Positions 18,352 to 27,360 of a stretch of 64,000 nt of DNA are shown here, in pieces (the first letter of the stretch is position 1; every line of letters starts with the position of its first letter). A program made the translations under genes and the position numbers. The notes below the pieces were generated by a model, which was given only the letters and a program-made list of their open reading frames with translations, did no database searches and had not been told where the DNA came from. Source of the DNA: JAPULR01 sp965238215 (lineage in GTDB: Bacteria > Chloroflexota > Dehalococcoidia > Lucifugimonadales > GCA-2712585); contig OZ250180.1 in NCBI GenBank assembly GCA_965238215.1, positions 2,852,001-2,916,000 on the forward strand, given 5' to 3'.

Positions 18352-18567
18352 TCAACCGTAGACGCCTTCGAACTCCCCCTCTTCAATACGCCCGTCCGGG
18401 TAGACGATGATGGGCACGGCGCTGCCGTACTCCAGGGCCTCGTCGAGGGCCTCTTGGCTTTCATCCACCCGCTTCTCCACGTACTCGACGCCCTGGCTGT
18501 CCCAGGTATCCCGCAGCTTGTCGCAGGCGGGGCAGAATTGAATGGTGTAAATGACGGGAAGAGTCAT
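18352..18567 (-). CDS. Glutaredoxin-like protein
   Basis: A 71-residue glutaredoxin/NrdH-like protein with the dithiol active site at the N-terminus, IQFCPACDKLRDTW (Cys10 and Cys13), and the cis-Pro segment SAVPIIVYPDGRIEEG. The ATG at 18567 is supported by GGAAGGA a few bases upstream; the open frame extends 14 codons further to 18609 without a site. It probably reduces disulfides or mixed thiols in the cytoplasm and is likely co-transcribed with the thioredoxin-like gene 42 bases downstream. Size matches small glutaredoxins. Confidence 0.88.
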   Translation of the reverse strand: MTLPVIYTIQFCPACDKLRDTWDSQGVEYVEKRVDESQEALDEALEYGSAVPIIVYPDGRIEEGEFEGVYG

Positions 18568-18674
18568 GGCATCCTTCCGAGTTTCGGTCAATAATATCCC
18601 AATTGCCAACGGCTGTCACGACACATCCTCCACTTCATCCCAAGCCCCCTACTGCCACCCTAAAGGTCCCCACC

Positions 18675-18702
18675 TGTCATTCCGAGTCCCTTCGAGGAAT
18701 CT
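18675..18702. repeat. Dispersed repeat of the CATTCCGAG...GAGGAATCT type
   Basis: This short inverted element starts TGTCATTCCGAG and ends CGAGGAATCT. A longer copy lies at 25879-25918. It occupies the gap 18568-18873, which otherwise shows no gene. Confidence 0.55.
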
Positions 18703-18873
18703 CGTCATCGGGCGCCCCCTGCCCCTATAGCCCTACCCACTTGCCGTCTTTGATCACCGCGGACTCTTACCGAAAAGGAATCCCCCGCCGAAGATTCAAG
18801 GTGCAGTTCTGGTAGAGCGTGAAAACATGTCGCCCCCGCTATCAGTTCCACTGTCAACTCGAAAACAAGGAGA

Positions 18874-20466
18874 CTACCCGCCCTTCCGAATGCGCAACAT
18901 CAGCAGGTCGCCGCTCTGCCAGGGTTGTGAACCCACCGCCCAGCTAAGGGTCCGGTTCGCTGCATCCACCGTGGCGTTGGCGACTTGCAGGGACAGGGAC
19001 ACCGAGCCGTCCAGGGCGATGAAGTTCACCTCCTGGTCCGCTATACCGTCGTGGGGTGTGAGCGTTAGTTTCACCGTTCCCGACTCTCCGGTCCCGGGTT
19101 CCCACGCGATACGCTCCAAGGTTGCCGACCCGCCGTTGGCGCCGGTAAACGTCGCGGGTTTCAGAACGCCGTTGGTATCGTCAGCCGCCACGGCAGTGCC
19201 GTCGGTGACCGGGTCAAAAAACGCCTCGTGCAGGGTGCCCGCAGGAGCGTTCACCGCCACCGTCCACTCGTTGCTTATGACAAAGTCGCATAACTTGAAG
19301 GCGAACTCGTCTTCCTTGAGGTCAAACGTGTACTTGCCTGCGGGAATCGGACGTGCAAGCTTGACCATCTGATCGTACTGGATCGTGTCATTTTCTCCAT
19401 CTCCATCCGTGTCGATAGCCGTTGAAGCACCGTCCTCAATGTCGAATAGATCCGAGTCACCGCCCTCAATCCAGATCGCTATCTTGGTATTAGGATAGCC
19501 GCCGTAGGCTTCTCTTTGATCGAGCACGGTGCCTGCTGGTTGACCGGAGACGCGACTTTGGTTGATATTCCAAAGGGTGTAGGGTACACCCCTTTCCTCT
19601 GGGAAGTTGCGTTGGTTGCGCATGTATCTGTACTTCTCTAGGACACACCCTTTGTATGCCTCCGATCCGTCGCCCCCTTCGAGCTCAGCGGCAACCTCTG
19701 TGATCCGCACCTTTAGATCGCCGAGGGTGATTGTTTCCGTAGGAGGCGGCACGTCCAACAGGAACTCTTGGTCGTCACCGGTAGAACTTGTGCTCGTGTC
19801 TGCGGGTAGCCAAGCCTTGTGTCTCCTGCTGTGCAGGCTGTAAAAGTTATCGGGTGAATACGGATCTCCCACATAAAAAAGGAAGTGGTCTGCGCGTTCT
19901 AGCTGCTCATCAAGTTTGCTTCCAAATCCACCGGCATCTCCATACAGGAAGAAAATCGCTACCCTGTCGTCCCATTGATCGTCCCGCTCTGCGAGGATGA
20001 CAGTCTTGGCATCATTGGCCTCGGCACTCATATCGTAGGACCTACCATCGACCCACACCGCCACGATGCTGGACGGTCCCGCGCCCTTCAGGAACTCGCT
20101 CACGCCGAGGCTGAACTTTAGCGCCACACTGTACTTTCCGTCCGCTTCGATGATGACCTCCGACGAGAACATTGTCATTGTCGCCTTGACGACAACTGGG
20201 CTTTCGATAATTTTCTCCTCAATCAAGGAGTCCCCTACGTAAGGAGAGTCCGCCACTACGCCGGTGACAGCTGGAGAGGGTGGCGGCGCCACCGTGCCTG
20301 TAGTCCTCTCCAATACCACCGGCGACACCAACGTCCCTGCAGGCGTCTCAAACTCTGCCGGCGCCGTTCCTCCCTCCAGGGCCTCCTGCCCACCGTCGGA
20401 GAGGCCGCACCCCAGCAGCATCATTGTCACTCCCGTCAGCAGAATGAAGCTGAATGTTCTCATCAT
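18874..20466 (-). CDS. Predicted lipoprotein of unknown function
   Basis: From the ATG at 20466 (after AGAGGGA) the 530-residue product begins MMRTFSFILLTGVTMMLLGC, a signal peptide with lipobox LLGC-G and lipidated Cys20. A short Pro/Thr-rich segment precedes a beta-rich region around IIEADGKYSVALKFSLGVSE, which recalls domains carrying a per-protein EFLKG motif in Chloroflexota surface proteins. The C-terminal part includes AGKYTFDLKEDEFAFKLCDF and a DGIADQEVNFIALDGSVSLS segment; both look like beta-sandwich. No catalytic motif is recognised. It may be a surface-anchored binding protein. The neighbouring amidohydrolase is on the same strand but 440 bases upstream. Confidence 0.78.
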   Translation of the reverse strand: MMRTFSFILLTGVTMMLLGCGLSDGGQEALEGGTAPAEFETPAGTLVSPVVLERTTGTVAPPPSPAVTGVVADSPYVGDSLIEEKIIESPVVVKATMTMFSSEVIIEADGKYSVALKFSLGVSEFLKGAGPSSIVAVWVDGRSYDMSAEANDAKTVILAERDDQWDDRVAIFFLYGDAGGFGSKLDEQLERADHFLFYVGDPYSPDNFYSLHSRRHKAWLPADTSTSSTGDDQEFLLDVPPPTETITLGDLKVRITEVAAELEGGDGSEAYKGCVLEKYRYMRNQRNFPEERGVPYTLWNINQSRVSGQPAGTVLDQREAYGGYPNTKIAIWIEGGDSDLFDIEDGASTAIDTDGDGENDTIQYDQMVKLARPIPAGKYTFDLKEDEFAFKLCDFVISNEWTVAVNAPAGTLHEAFFDPVTDGTAVAADDTNGVLKPATFTGANGGSATLERIAWEPGTGESGTVKLTLTPHDGIADQEVNFIALDGSVSLSLQVANATVDAANRTLSWAVGSQPWQSGDLLMLRIRKGG

Positions 20467-20908
20467 CGTGGTCCCTCTTGCATGCATCGGAATACGACTC
20501 TTGTCACGGTGAATGGTCGGGCGAGTCGTGGAAAGCGTCGCCGGATCTGCAAGCAACCACCAGCGCCGCCAACACCCCAAGCATCGCTATCATCCCCTGT
20601 CCCTTCACTACATTCTCCCTATACCCTCAGCAGATACTATGCCTACCATTGCGAAATCGTTCCCTCTCAATTTGCGCTATTCGCAATTGACCCCGCACAC
20701 ATCTTCTACTTGGACAAGGATAGAGGGATAATGTTCTAAGGAAAAGGGCAAGCTTCAGACCGGGACGAGGAGATTCCTCTAGGTGTTCGGAGGTCTACGG
20801 GTGCAGACACGAATTGACAGGATTAGAAGGCTTGCTCCTCGTCGCAGATCACCTTACGCCGCAGAACCACGGCGGACAACCGTTCCCTACCCCACGCCAA
20901 CCCTTCCC
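20467..20908. other. Intergenic region, no gene seen
   Basis: No frame here has coding character. It should contain the promoter of the lipoprotein at its left end; no repeat or clear hairpin was found. Confidence 0.5.
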
Positions 20909-22144
20909 CTAAGAAGTTACCCGCTCCCCACCCTTAAACACCGCCTGCACCTTCATCAAATCTAAAATATTCTCCGACGGGTCCCCCTCCACCACCAGCA
21001 AGTTCGCCCTCTTCCCCGGCTTCAACTCGCCAACTCTATCGCCAATTCCCAGGGCCTGCGCGGCATGACTCGTCGCCGATTGAATCCCCTGCATCGGCGA
21101 CAAGCCTCCATCCACCATGCACTCAATCTCATAAGCCAGCTGCCCGAAGGGGTAGCTGCCCCAACCACAATCTGAGCCGGCAATCAGCCGCACTCCCGCA
21201 TCCACCATCCGGGCGCACTGCTCCAACCGAGCCTTCCGGTGTTCATAGCCTGCAACGAGCTTCGCCTCTTCCTCCAGCGTCAGCCTGCCAGCATCCCTTT
21301 TGCGCTCCAAAGCCCAGATCCCGCTCCTGCCGATGTGCATTGTGGGGTTGACCCACACCCCCTGCTCAACGATTCGTTCCACAATGTCGGCGTCGTAGCT
21401 CGCCTGCGCCTCCTCATCCATAAAGAAGGCGTGATATATCACTTCAAAGCCCGCCTCCAAGACGTTCCGCATCCCCTGGTTAGAGCGGCAGTGGGCGCCC
21501 ACGAATCGTCCCTGGTTGTGCGCCTCGGCGCCGATGGCCTTCAACTCGTCAACGCCAAAGGCGGGACGGTAAGGATAGCTGGTGAGAGTGCTGCCCCCCG
21601 TGGCAATCACCTTAATGAAGTCGGCCCCCTCCTTTATAAGCCCTCGGGTGGCCTTTCGTACTCCGTCCACCCCGTCGGCCTCCCCTCCCATGTACCAGAG
21701 ATGCCCGCCGGTGACGGTAACGGGCCGGCCGCACGTTAAAAGGTTCGGGCCTTCCACCTCTCCCTCCTCTATACCGCGCTTCAGGGACAGACCCGTATTA
21801 TGCCAGGCGCCGTTGTCGCACATGGTGGTAACGCCGCTGTGAAGGGCAATGCGGGCGTTGCGGGCGGAACGGAGCAGCATTAGATCGTCTCCGTCGGCAA
21901 TGGCCTCCTCGCCGGAACGTCCCCGTCCCGCCATGTTCGTGTGAGTGTGGCAGTCTATCAGTCCGGGGAGAAGGGTGGCCCCGGGGAAGCGCAGGACTTG
22001 GGAGCACTTCAAGATATCCCCCAATTCGGCCGTGGGACCCACGCTAGAAATCACGCCACCCTCAATGACCATAGCCATGTCTGTTTGGGGCGGCCCGCCC
22101 AAACCGTCTATAAGCCTATCTGCTTGTATGATGACCTTCTTCAT
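20909..22144 (-). CDS. Metal-dependent amidohydrolase (imidazolonepropionase/prolidase-like)
   Basis: A 411-residue amidohydrolase-superfamily enzyme. Metal ligands are seen as LPGLIDCHTHTNMAG (HxH, about residues 58-72), FIKVIATGGSTL (bridging Lys), RFVGAHCRSNQG, VIYHAFFMDEE and RLIAGSDCGWGSYP (catalytic Asp, about 317-330). The N-terminal strand region and C-terminal GELKPGKRANLLVVEGDPSE form the composite beta-sandwich typical of the family. ATG 22144 follows GAGGGAGAAG. Such enzymes hydrolyse cyclic amides or dipeptides with C-terminal Pro; the substrate here is unknown. An MFS gene starts on the same strand upstream with only 24 bases between them, so transport and hydrolysis may be linked. 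Confidence 0.92.
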   Translation of the reverse strand: MKKVIIQADRLIDGLGGPPQTDMAMVIEGGVISSVGPTAELGDILKCSQVLRFPGATLLPGLIDCHTHTNMAGRGRSGEEAIADGDDLMLLRSARNARIALHSGVTTMCDNGAWHNTGLSLKRGIEEGEVEGPNLLTCGRPVTVTGGHLWYMGGEADGVDGVRKATRGLIKEGADFIKVIATGGSTLTSYPYRPAFGVDELKAIGAEAHNQGRFVGAHCRSNQGMRNVLEAGFEVIYHAFFMDEEAQASYDADIVERIVEQGVWVNPTMHIGRSGIWALERKRDAGRLTLEEEAKLVAGYEHRKARLEQCARMVDAGVRLIAGSDCGWGSYPFGQLAYEIECMVDGGLSPMQGIQSATSHAAQALGIGDRVGELKPGKRANLLVVEGDPSENILDLMKVQAVFKGGERVTS

Positions 22145-22168
22145 AGTTGCTTCTCCCTCTGCTGCTCT

Positions 22169-23467
22169 CTAACCTCGGCGTTCCGATAACGCCTCGGTGA
22201 CTGAACGCGTCCCGATGCCCCGATTATATAACCCGCGCAGGGGCCGGTTGAGCGCGCTCAAAGTCATTAGCCCTGCGAAAATCGAGCCAAATCCTCCCAG
22301 CACCCGCGTAGCGTTAAGCCAAGCCGTGTCTGCAAGAATCCCGTTCACCAGGTTGAAGCTCGCCATGGCCCCCTGAATATGCCAGCTGTACACCGCCATA
22401 ACCCGGCCCCTTATCTCGTCGGGCACTATCTGTTGCACCATGGCGCTGGAAAGGGTCATGAAACCCGCTTGAGCAAATCCCACTGCAAAGGCAGCAATAA
22501 CAGCGGTGGCGAGGTTGAAAGAAAGGCCCAGCAGCAGCGGAGTCAGCCCGCTGAGTACCCCCAACACGAAGAGGGTTCGCCCACGGACGACGTCGCTGCC
22601 CAGCCCGGCGATACCGAAGGATGAGACCAGAGAGCCGGCGCCAATGCCCATCATAAGAAGGTTCCCTCCCTTGTACAGATCGGCCCCTTCGGATAGTCCA
22701 AGCCTGTCCCTGGAGAGAACGGGAAACAGGGTCTCGTAGGACATCGCCAGGGCGCAGTGGGCTATAACCACCAGAAAGAGAGGCAGCAGCAGCCTGTGGT
22801 TGTAGACGAAGGACAATCCCTGCGCCACATTGCTGAGGGCGCTCCGGCTGCGGTCTACCATGCCCCTGGATACAGTACGAATTCGCAGCACCATAAGGAG
22901 GCCTATCGCGTACAGACCCACGGATATAACAAAAGCCCACTCGCCGTAACCCAGGAGCACAACCGGCAATATAAAAAGCGGTCCAGTCAACTTGCTCGCT
23001 TGCTGAGTGGCATGGTGAAAGGCCACCGCATTGACCAACTTGCTCCTGGGAACCAGGTTGGGAAGTAGTGCCTGGGACGCTGGCATCTGGGTCGCCCGGG
23101 CGAAGCCGTTGACGGTAGATAGCATCACCAGCTGCCAGAACTCGATGTTGCCGGTAATTACCAGAAGGGCCAAGACCAGGTTCTGGACCAGATTCACGGC
23201 GTAGGCCCCAGCCAACACCCGCCGCCGGTCGAACCGGTCCGCAAGGTAGCCGGCTATCGGAGACATGACCACCGAAGGCATCATCGCGGCAAAGGTTACG
23301 ATGCCGGCGGCGCTGGAGGATCCCGTTTCGTTGAGGGCCAGGGCGGCCCGGGCCACTATGAGCGCCCACGCCGAGGACTGGGAGAAGGCAGTGGCGATCC
23401 AGAGACGACGGTATTCGGCATGCTGGAGGGCGCCCAGCAGCCGGGAAGCGAAGGTGTCGTTCCTCAA
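22169..23467 (-). CDS. MFS exporter (MFS_3/EntS-like)
   Basis: A 432-residue major facilitator with about 12 TM segments. The N-terminus LQHAEYRRLWIATAFSQSSA and the loop GYLADRFDRRRVLAGAYAVN are typical of the enterobactin-exporter-like MFS_3 branch, with NGFARATQMPASQALLPNLV in the TM4-5 region. The proposed start is a TTG at 23467 without a strong ribosome site; the true start may lie elsewhere near it. The downstream amidohydrolase begins 24 bases after its stop, so both are likely in one transcript. The substrate is unknown. Confidence 0.88.
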   Translation of the reverse strand: MRNDTFASRLLGALQHAEYRRLWIATAFSQSSAWALIVARAALALNETGSSSAAGIVTFAAMMPSVVMSPIAGYLADRFDRRRVLAGAYAVNLVQNLVLALLVITGNIEFWQLVMLSTVNGFARATQMPASQALLPNLVPRSKLVNAVAFHHATQQASKLTGPLFILPVVLLGYGEWAFVISVGLYAIGLLMVLRIRTVSRGMVDRSRSALSNVAQGLSFVYNHRLLLPLFLVVIAHCALAMSYETLFPVLSRDRLGLSEGADLYKGGNLLMMGIGAGSLVSSFGIAGLGSDVVRGRTLFVLGVLSGLTPLLLGLSFNLATAVIAAFAVGFAQAGFMTLSSAMVQQIVPDEIRGRVMAVYSWHIQGAMASFNLVNGILADTAWLNATRVLGGFGSIFAGLMTLSALNRPLRGLYNRGIGTRSVTEALSERRG

Positions 23468-23738
23468 CGTTTCGGGGTGTCCGGGCGCATGAAGCCGATT
23501 CTACCCTCCAAGGATGAAGAATGCCAGAAGGGACGGGCGCAATGCCCTTCATTTTGTATATGGTGTACAATGTTTCCGCTTTGCACGCCTCCAACGCACA
23601 TCTCGCCCTGCTATTTCCAACGCCGTCCGCTTACCCTGTTCCGGCGAGTTGGAAGTGGAGTCCGCCCCCCATTCGTCCAACCATTACAGCCCTCCCCCCA
23701 GAAGCAAATTTGTCGCCTGAGAAGGCGCTTGGCCTCCT

Positions 23739-25043
23739 ATGCTCAGTGTAGGCATGCGCACCGTCGTCGCCCTTCTTCTCGCCGTGCTGGTTTGCGTTAG
23801 CTTCCTGGCGTTCCTAACCGCTTCCAAGGTGCGAAGCACCCTTCTTGAGCCTTCCTTCTATACAGACGTGCTCGAAGCCAACGATTCCTACGACGCCATA
23901 CACGCGGGCCTTCTGGAAGAGATTCAACGCCGGGAGGAGGTTCAGCAGCTTCAGCAAGACCTGGGCATGGACTCCGATGAGTTCCTGAGTATAGCGAGTG
24001 AAGTTGTGCCTCCCTCATTCGTCAAGGCTCAGATAGACGGGATAATTACCGGTGTTCTGGGCTATCTGCGAGGCGAAGCGGAAGACCCGCAAATCTTCAT
24101 TGAATTCACCGGTCCTCTGGAGCGAATAAGGCCGGCGAGTCTAGCTTTCGTGGACCGTCGTGTGGAGTCCGCAGAACTCACCTATCCCACAACTGCGCCG
24201 GAGTACGCCCAGGATTTGCGTGAATTAGTCGAATCCGTGAGAAGTGGCGAAATCCCCCGGCAAGCGCCATCCCTCGCCAACATTCCCAGGACGGCCATCG
24301 ATAGCGCCTTCTACCATGTTTCGCAAACCTTCTACAACATTGAACCCCGCGCAGCCGCCAGCCTGAAAGCCTACTTGCCCGAGGTGAAGGCCCTGGCGGT
24401 GGAGGAACCGGACAGCCGGGAAGCAATGAAGCTGGCCGCCCGCTCCATCGTCTCGCCCTCCATAAACGAAGCCATCGCAAGGGTGCGCCCCCACCTGGAC
24501 GATCAGGACCGTTTCGACTTGGTGGAAGCCGCCGCCGAAGCCGCCGACATGACGCGGCAGCAATTCGTAGAGGAAGTCGACTCAGTTCGAGACCCCATCA
24601 ACACCTTGCAGGGTGTTGGTCCTACCGCGGCGCTCGTGATCATGGCCTTGGCTACGGTCCTGCTGGCCCTGGTGAACCTGCCCCACCGCGTTTCAATGAT
24701 AATGTGGCCCAGCATCACCCTAATAGTCGCCGGGTTCATCGCCATCATCGTCGCTGCCCTTTTATTCGCCTTTCTACCCAATGTCTCCTACGAGATTTGC
24801 GGCGATGCTGCGGACTTCGCCTGCGAGCCGGCATTGGACATTCTCCTGGAATTGACCCGGTCCATGGGTGACTTCCCGATATTCCCCTCTGTCGCCCTAA
24901 TCTTCATTGGCGGCATAGGCGTTACCGTAGCCGCCATAATAATGTCTAGAGGCGCCTCTGCTTCTGCCAGCTCAAGGGGTGGTCAAACCGGCGGCATGGG
25001 TTCCAGAAACATGAACGACCTTCCTTCGAACAAAAGCTGGTAG
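23739..25043 (+). CDS. Membrane protein with extracytoplasmic helical domain, unknown function
   Basis: A 434-residue protein. A signal-anchor-like first segment (TVVALLLAVLVCVSFLAFLT) is followed by about 270 residues of soluble, mostly helical sequence (for example YDAIHAGLLEEIQRREEVQQ), then three TM helices near the C-terminus (AALVIMALATVLLALVNLPH, LIVAGFIAIIVAALLFAFL and IFIGGIGVTVAAIIMSRG) and a Ser/Gly-rich tail. The layout resembles hypothetical membrane proteins in Chloroflexota whose large N-terminal domain is outside the membrane. No enzymatic motif is seen. The start could be ATG 23739 or ATG 23754. It is monocistronic or pairs loosely with the DinB-like gene 86 bases downstream. 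Confidence 0.75.
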   Translation: MLSVGMRTVVALLLAVLVCVSFLAFLTASKVRSTLLEPSFYTDVLEANDSYDAIHAGLLEEIQRREEVQQLQQDLGMDSDEFLSIASEVVPPSFVKAQIDGIITGVLGYLRGEAEDPQIFIEFTGPLERIRPASLAFVDRRVESAELTYPTTAPEYAQDLRELVESVRSGEIPRQAPSLANIPRTAIDSAFYHVSQTFYNIEPRAAASLKAYLPEVKALAVEEPDSREAMKLAARSIVSPSINEAIARVRPHLDDQDRFDLVEAAAEAADMTRQQFVEEVDSVRDPINTLQGVGPTAALVIMALATVLLALVNLPHRVSMIMWPSITLIVAGFIAIIVAALLFAFLPNVSYEICGDAADFACEPALDILLELTRSMGDFPIFPSVALIFIGGIGVTVAAIIMSRGASASASSRGGQTGGMGSRNMNDLPSNKSW

Positions 25044-25129
25044 CCCATAGCAAGACGCCGGATACGTCGACAACTCCCACCACCGATGATACCCTTGCCA
25101 ACGCCCAAATCTGTGTGAGAGGCATCGTC

Positions 25130-25786
25130 ATGGCTGAACAGCTTACCAACCCCCAAGACCCCGCCCTGGACCTCTTCCCCCTCTTCGGACAGTATGAATC
25201 GATGGCTGCACAGGAGCTTGAAGGCCTGACGGACCCACAGCTGGACTGGACGAGTCCCCGTTGGGGATGGTCCGGGTGGAGCATTCGCAACAACATCAGC
25301 CACGTGGCCTCTCACCTGTTCCGATGGTACATCCTCCGCTGGGGAGACCAGATCTTCCCCGAGGGCATTCCCTATCGAGACGAGGTGGATTACCTGGCGG
25401 CGCTGTCCCATCGCCAGCTGGACAAGGAGCAATGGTGGGAGATAGACGTAATCCTGTGCAAGCTTGGTGAGGCCATTGCCATGGTGCACGGGATTCTGGC
25501 AAGGGAAACTCTGGGTTCTCTCCGGGCCAAGACCATCGACCTCGAAAGCCCCGGCTTCTACGACCAGATCTCCGAGAGATACCCGGGCACGCTCCTGGAG
25601 CATCCCACTGACCCCAACCTTCGCATTTTCACCCTGGAAGGCTGCTTCCACCACAGCGAGGGAGAGTTAGTGACGCACCTCTACAATGTGCAACGACTCA
25701 AGCGCGCCCAGGGCCTGACGGCGCGCGTAACCCTCCCCAACATCGGCTACTGGACCCTCCCCGACTGGGATACCAGCGAACCATAG
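25130..25786 (+). CDS. DinB-like four-helix protein
   Basis: A 218-residue protein from the ATG at 25130, seven bases after GAGAGG. It has the DinB/YfiT-like pattern: FGQYESMAAQELEGLTDPQL then a Trp-rich turn GWSGWSIRNNISHVASHLFR, whose His resembles the first metal His of the fold, and a C-terminal FHHSEGELVTHLYNVQRLKR that supplies further His residues. DinB-like proteins are metal-binding and often thiol-dependent transferases; the reaction here is unknown. It follows the membrane protein gene on the same strand, and the intergenic repeat region begins right after its stop. Confidence 0.78.
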   Translation: MAEQLTNPQDPALDLFPLFGQYESMAAQELEGLTDPQLDWTSPRWGWSGWSIRNNISHVASHLFRWYILRWGDQIFPEGIPYRDEVDYLAALSHRQLDKEQWWEIDVILCKLGEAIAMVHGILARETLGSLRAKTIDLESPGFYDQISERYPGTLLEHPTDPNLRIFTLEGCFHHSEGELVTHLYNVQRLKRAQGLTARVTLPNIGYWTLPDWDTSEP

Positions 25787-26365
25787 CCCCCTCCCCCCAT
25801 GATGGGGGAAGGTTGGGATGGGGGTGAACTCCTTCCGTGTCCTCGCGAATGCGGGGACCCATCCCTCTTCTAACCAAATGTCATTCCAAGCGCAGCAAAG
25901 CGGAGTCGAGGAATCTTGCCGCCCTACGCGCCCCAATACTGCCATCTTCCCATAGCCAAAAATCCCCTTCTCCTGCTAACCTGCCCCCATGAAAAAACCC
26001 TCTCAGTGACAAATCTCGCCTCCCCCCCATTGTCCTCGCGGATGCGGGCACCCATCCCCCTCCGTCATTCCCCCTCCCATGTCCTCGCGAATGCGGGGAC
26101 CCATCTTCGCCCCCACGTAGAGGCCCTCCCCGAACCCCCCGTCCCCCGTGGCCACCCCCCATCCGTTTCCCCTATTTTCAAAAAAACAAAAACAAATCCC
26201 CAAAACACCTCTATCCACGCCTAATTTGCCCGAAAACCCCCATCTTTGTTCCCAGGAACAATTCGCCCCCAAAGCTAAACCGATAGGAATAGAGTCCCCT
26301 AAACGAATCCAAAATCCCCATCCGTATCTGAAACTCCAATCAACTACCCCATCATTCCCACCCGG
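25787..26365. repeat. Intergenic region packed with dispersed repeats
   Basis: No gene is seen. Copies of the TGTCCTCGCG[GA]ATGCGGGGACCC unit occur at 25838-25863, 26031-26056 and 26080-26117. A CCCCCCATGATGGGGG hairpin unit begins at 25794, and a CATTCC...GAGGAATCTTG element lies at 25879-25918. The strand is strongly C-rich and A-rich. Long apparent ORFs across it are artefacts of the repeats. Confidence 0.65.
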
Positions 26366-26395
26366 TTGGCTGTCTTGACAGCAGGCTGGTATAAT
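26366..26395 (+). promoter_or_regulatory. Promoter of the tRNA cluster
   Basis: A -35-like TTGGCT (26366-26371), an 18-base spacer and a perfect -10 TATAAT (26390-26395) precede tRNA-Val by about 30 bases. A TTGACA also lies inside the spacer but is too close to the -10. Confidence 0.6.
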
Positions 26396-26424
26396 ACCCC
26401 CCTTGCCCGCGTTAGAGTTGTCAG

Positions 26425-26500
26425 GGGCGGTTGGCTCAGTGGTTAGAGCGCCTCGTTCACACCGAGGAGGTCGTTGGTTCAAATCCATCACCGCCCACCA
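26425..26500 (+). tRNA. tRNA-Val (CAC)
   Basis: Acceptor GGGCGGT pairs with ACCGCCC; CCA is encoded (26498-26500). The anticodon arm CCTCG-TTCACAC-CGAGG gives anticodon CAC for GTG codons, and the T arm contains GGTTCAAATCC. First of three tandem tRNAs. Confidence 0.95.
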
Positions 26501-26518
26501 CTCAGACGCGGCAAAGGA

Positions 26519-26604
26519 GCCGAGGTGGCGGAACGGCAGACGCGCTGTGTTCAGGGCGCAGTGTCCTTATGGGCGTGTGGGTTCAAATCCCACCCTCGGC
26601 ACCA
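26519..26604 (+). tRNA. tRNA-Leu (CAG)
   Basis: An 86-base class II tRNA: acceptor GCCGAGG with CCTCGGC, anticodon stem CTGTG/CGCAG with loop TTCAGGG (anticodon CAG), a long variable arm (TGTCCTTATGGGCGT) and a T arm with GGTTCAAATCC. CCA is encoded. Confidence 0.95.
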
Positions 26605-26615
26605 AGGTGTATCAA

Positions 26616-26692
26616 GCGCTTGTAGCTCAGCAGGATAGAGCGCAGCCCTGCGAAGGCTGAGGTCGTGGGTTCGAATCCCGTCAAGCGCGCCA
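26616..26692 (+). tRNA. tRNA-Arg (GCG)
   Basis: A 77-base tRNA: acceptor GCGCTTG with CAAGCGC, discriminator G, encoded CCA. The anticodon stem CAGCC/GGCTG with loop CTGCGAA gives anticodon GCG, reading CGC. The T arm has GGGTTCGAATCCC. Confidence 0.93.
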
Positions 26693-26742
26693 CCCAACCC
26701 TTCAATCTGGCTATAAAATCCTTGTTTAAGCGATCTATGCGG

Positions 26743-26798
26743 CACTGTTGTTATCACAACATGCAATGGCGCCATTGCATGACGATAATGCAGCAGTG
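26743..26798. repeat. Extended hairpin with a perfect 20-base palindrome at its centre
   Basis: The centre, 26761-26780 (ATGCAATGGCGCCATTGCAT), is a perfect palindrome. Outer arms CACTGTTGTTATC (26743-26755) and GATAATGCAGCAGTG (26784-26798) pair imperfectly, giving a nested hairpin of about 56 bases between the tRNA cluster and a small membrane-protein gene. It could be a processing or termination structure, or a small MITE-like relic. Confidence 0.7.
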
Positions 26799-26834
26799 GG
26801 CTGGCTATGTAGTTCGTCACTCTGGTGTAAAGGG

Positions 26835-27143
26835 ATGCTCAACATCATAGAAGCAGTCATCGTCGTGGTCGTCGGGGGACTCCTCTTGTTGGCATTGAAC
26901 CGGCACGTCCCTAGAATCATGAATTGGATCGCGTGGCGCTGGAGACGTTACCGCGCCAGCCGGGATCAGCGCCGCGCTGAGCGTAAGGAATACTTGGATC
27001 AACCCGTAATGCTTAAAACAGACGAATTGATACACCGGGGTTGCGCCAGTAGCAAAGACGAAATCGAGCATGAGCGGATCATTCCTCTGGGACGTTGCGT
27101 GCGCTGCGGAGAACACGGAAGCAGACCTAGAGCCAAGATATAG
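26835..27143 (+). CDS. Small membrane protein of unknown function
   Basis: A 102-residue ORF from the ATG at 26835. One N-terminal TM helix (LNIIEAVIVVVVGGLLLLAL) is followed by a strongly basic helical stretch (WRWRRYRASRDQRRAERKEY) and a C-terminal part with cysteines (GCASS, CVRCGEH) that could bind zinc. The frame continues 29 codons upstream through the palindrome, but that part lacks coding character and the membrane helix starts naturally here. No strong ribosome site is seen, only AAAGGG directly before the ATG. A hairpin right after the stop (27151) supports a real transcript. Family not recognised. Confidence 0.55.
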   Translation: MLNIIEAVIVVVVGGLLLLALNRHVPRIMNWIAWRWRRYRASRDQRRAERKEYLDQPVMLKTDELIHRGCASSKDEIEHERIIPLGRCVRCGEHGSRPRAKI

Positions 27144-27150
27144 GGCCTAG

Positions 27151-27171
27151 GAGACGACAAGGGGTCGTCTC
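27151..27171 (+). terminator. Hairpin downstream of the small membrane protein gene
   Basis: GAGACGAC, loop AAGGG, GTCGTCTC: a perfect 8-base-pair stem, eight bases after the stop at 27143. It lacks a T tract. Confidence 0.5.
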
Positions 27172-27233
27172 ACGCGTGCGGCTCGAAGAATCTCTTTGGC
27201 CACAGACACACGCCTCTGCTTTACAATCCCCAA

Positions 27234-27261
27234 TTGACGACTTCCCCTCGTTGGGTATAAT
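27234..27261 (+). promoter_or_regulatory. Sigma70-like promoter of the tandem-domain gene at 27361
   Basis: TTGACG (27234-27239), a 16-base spacer and a perfect TATAAT (27256-27261) lie about 100 bases upstream of the start codon at 27361. Confidence 0.6.
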
Positions 27262-27360
27262 GGAGCTACCGGCCTCATTCAACAGGCCTATGCTCGGCGT
27301 CCCTTCCGGTTCAGCAATGAAGGGCTTCCCGTGCAGAATACGCAATAGGGAGGAGAAATT

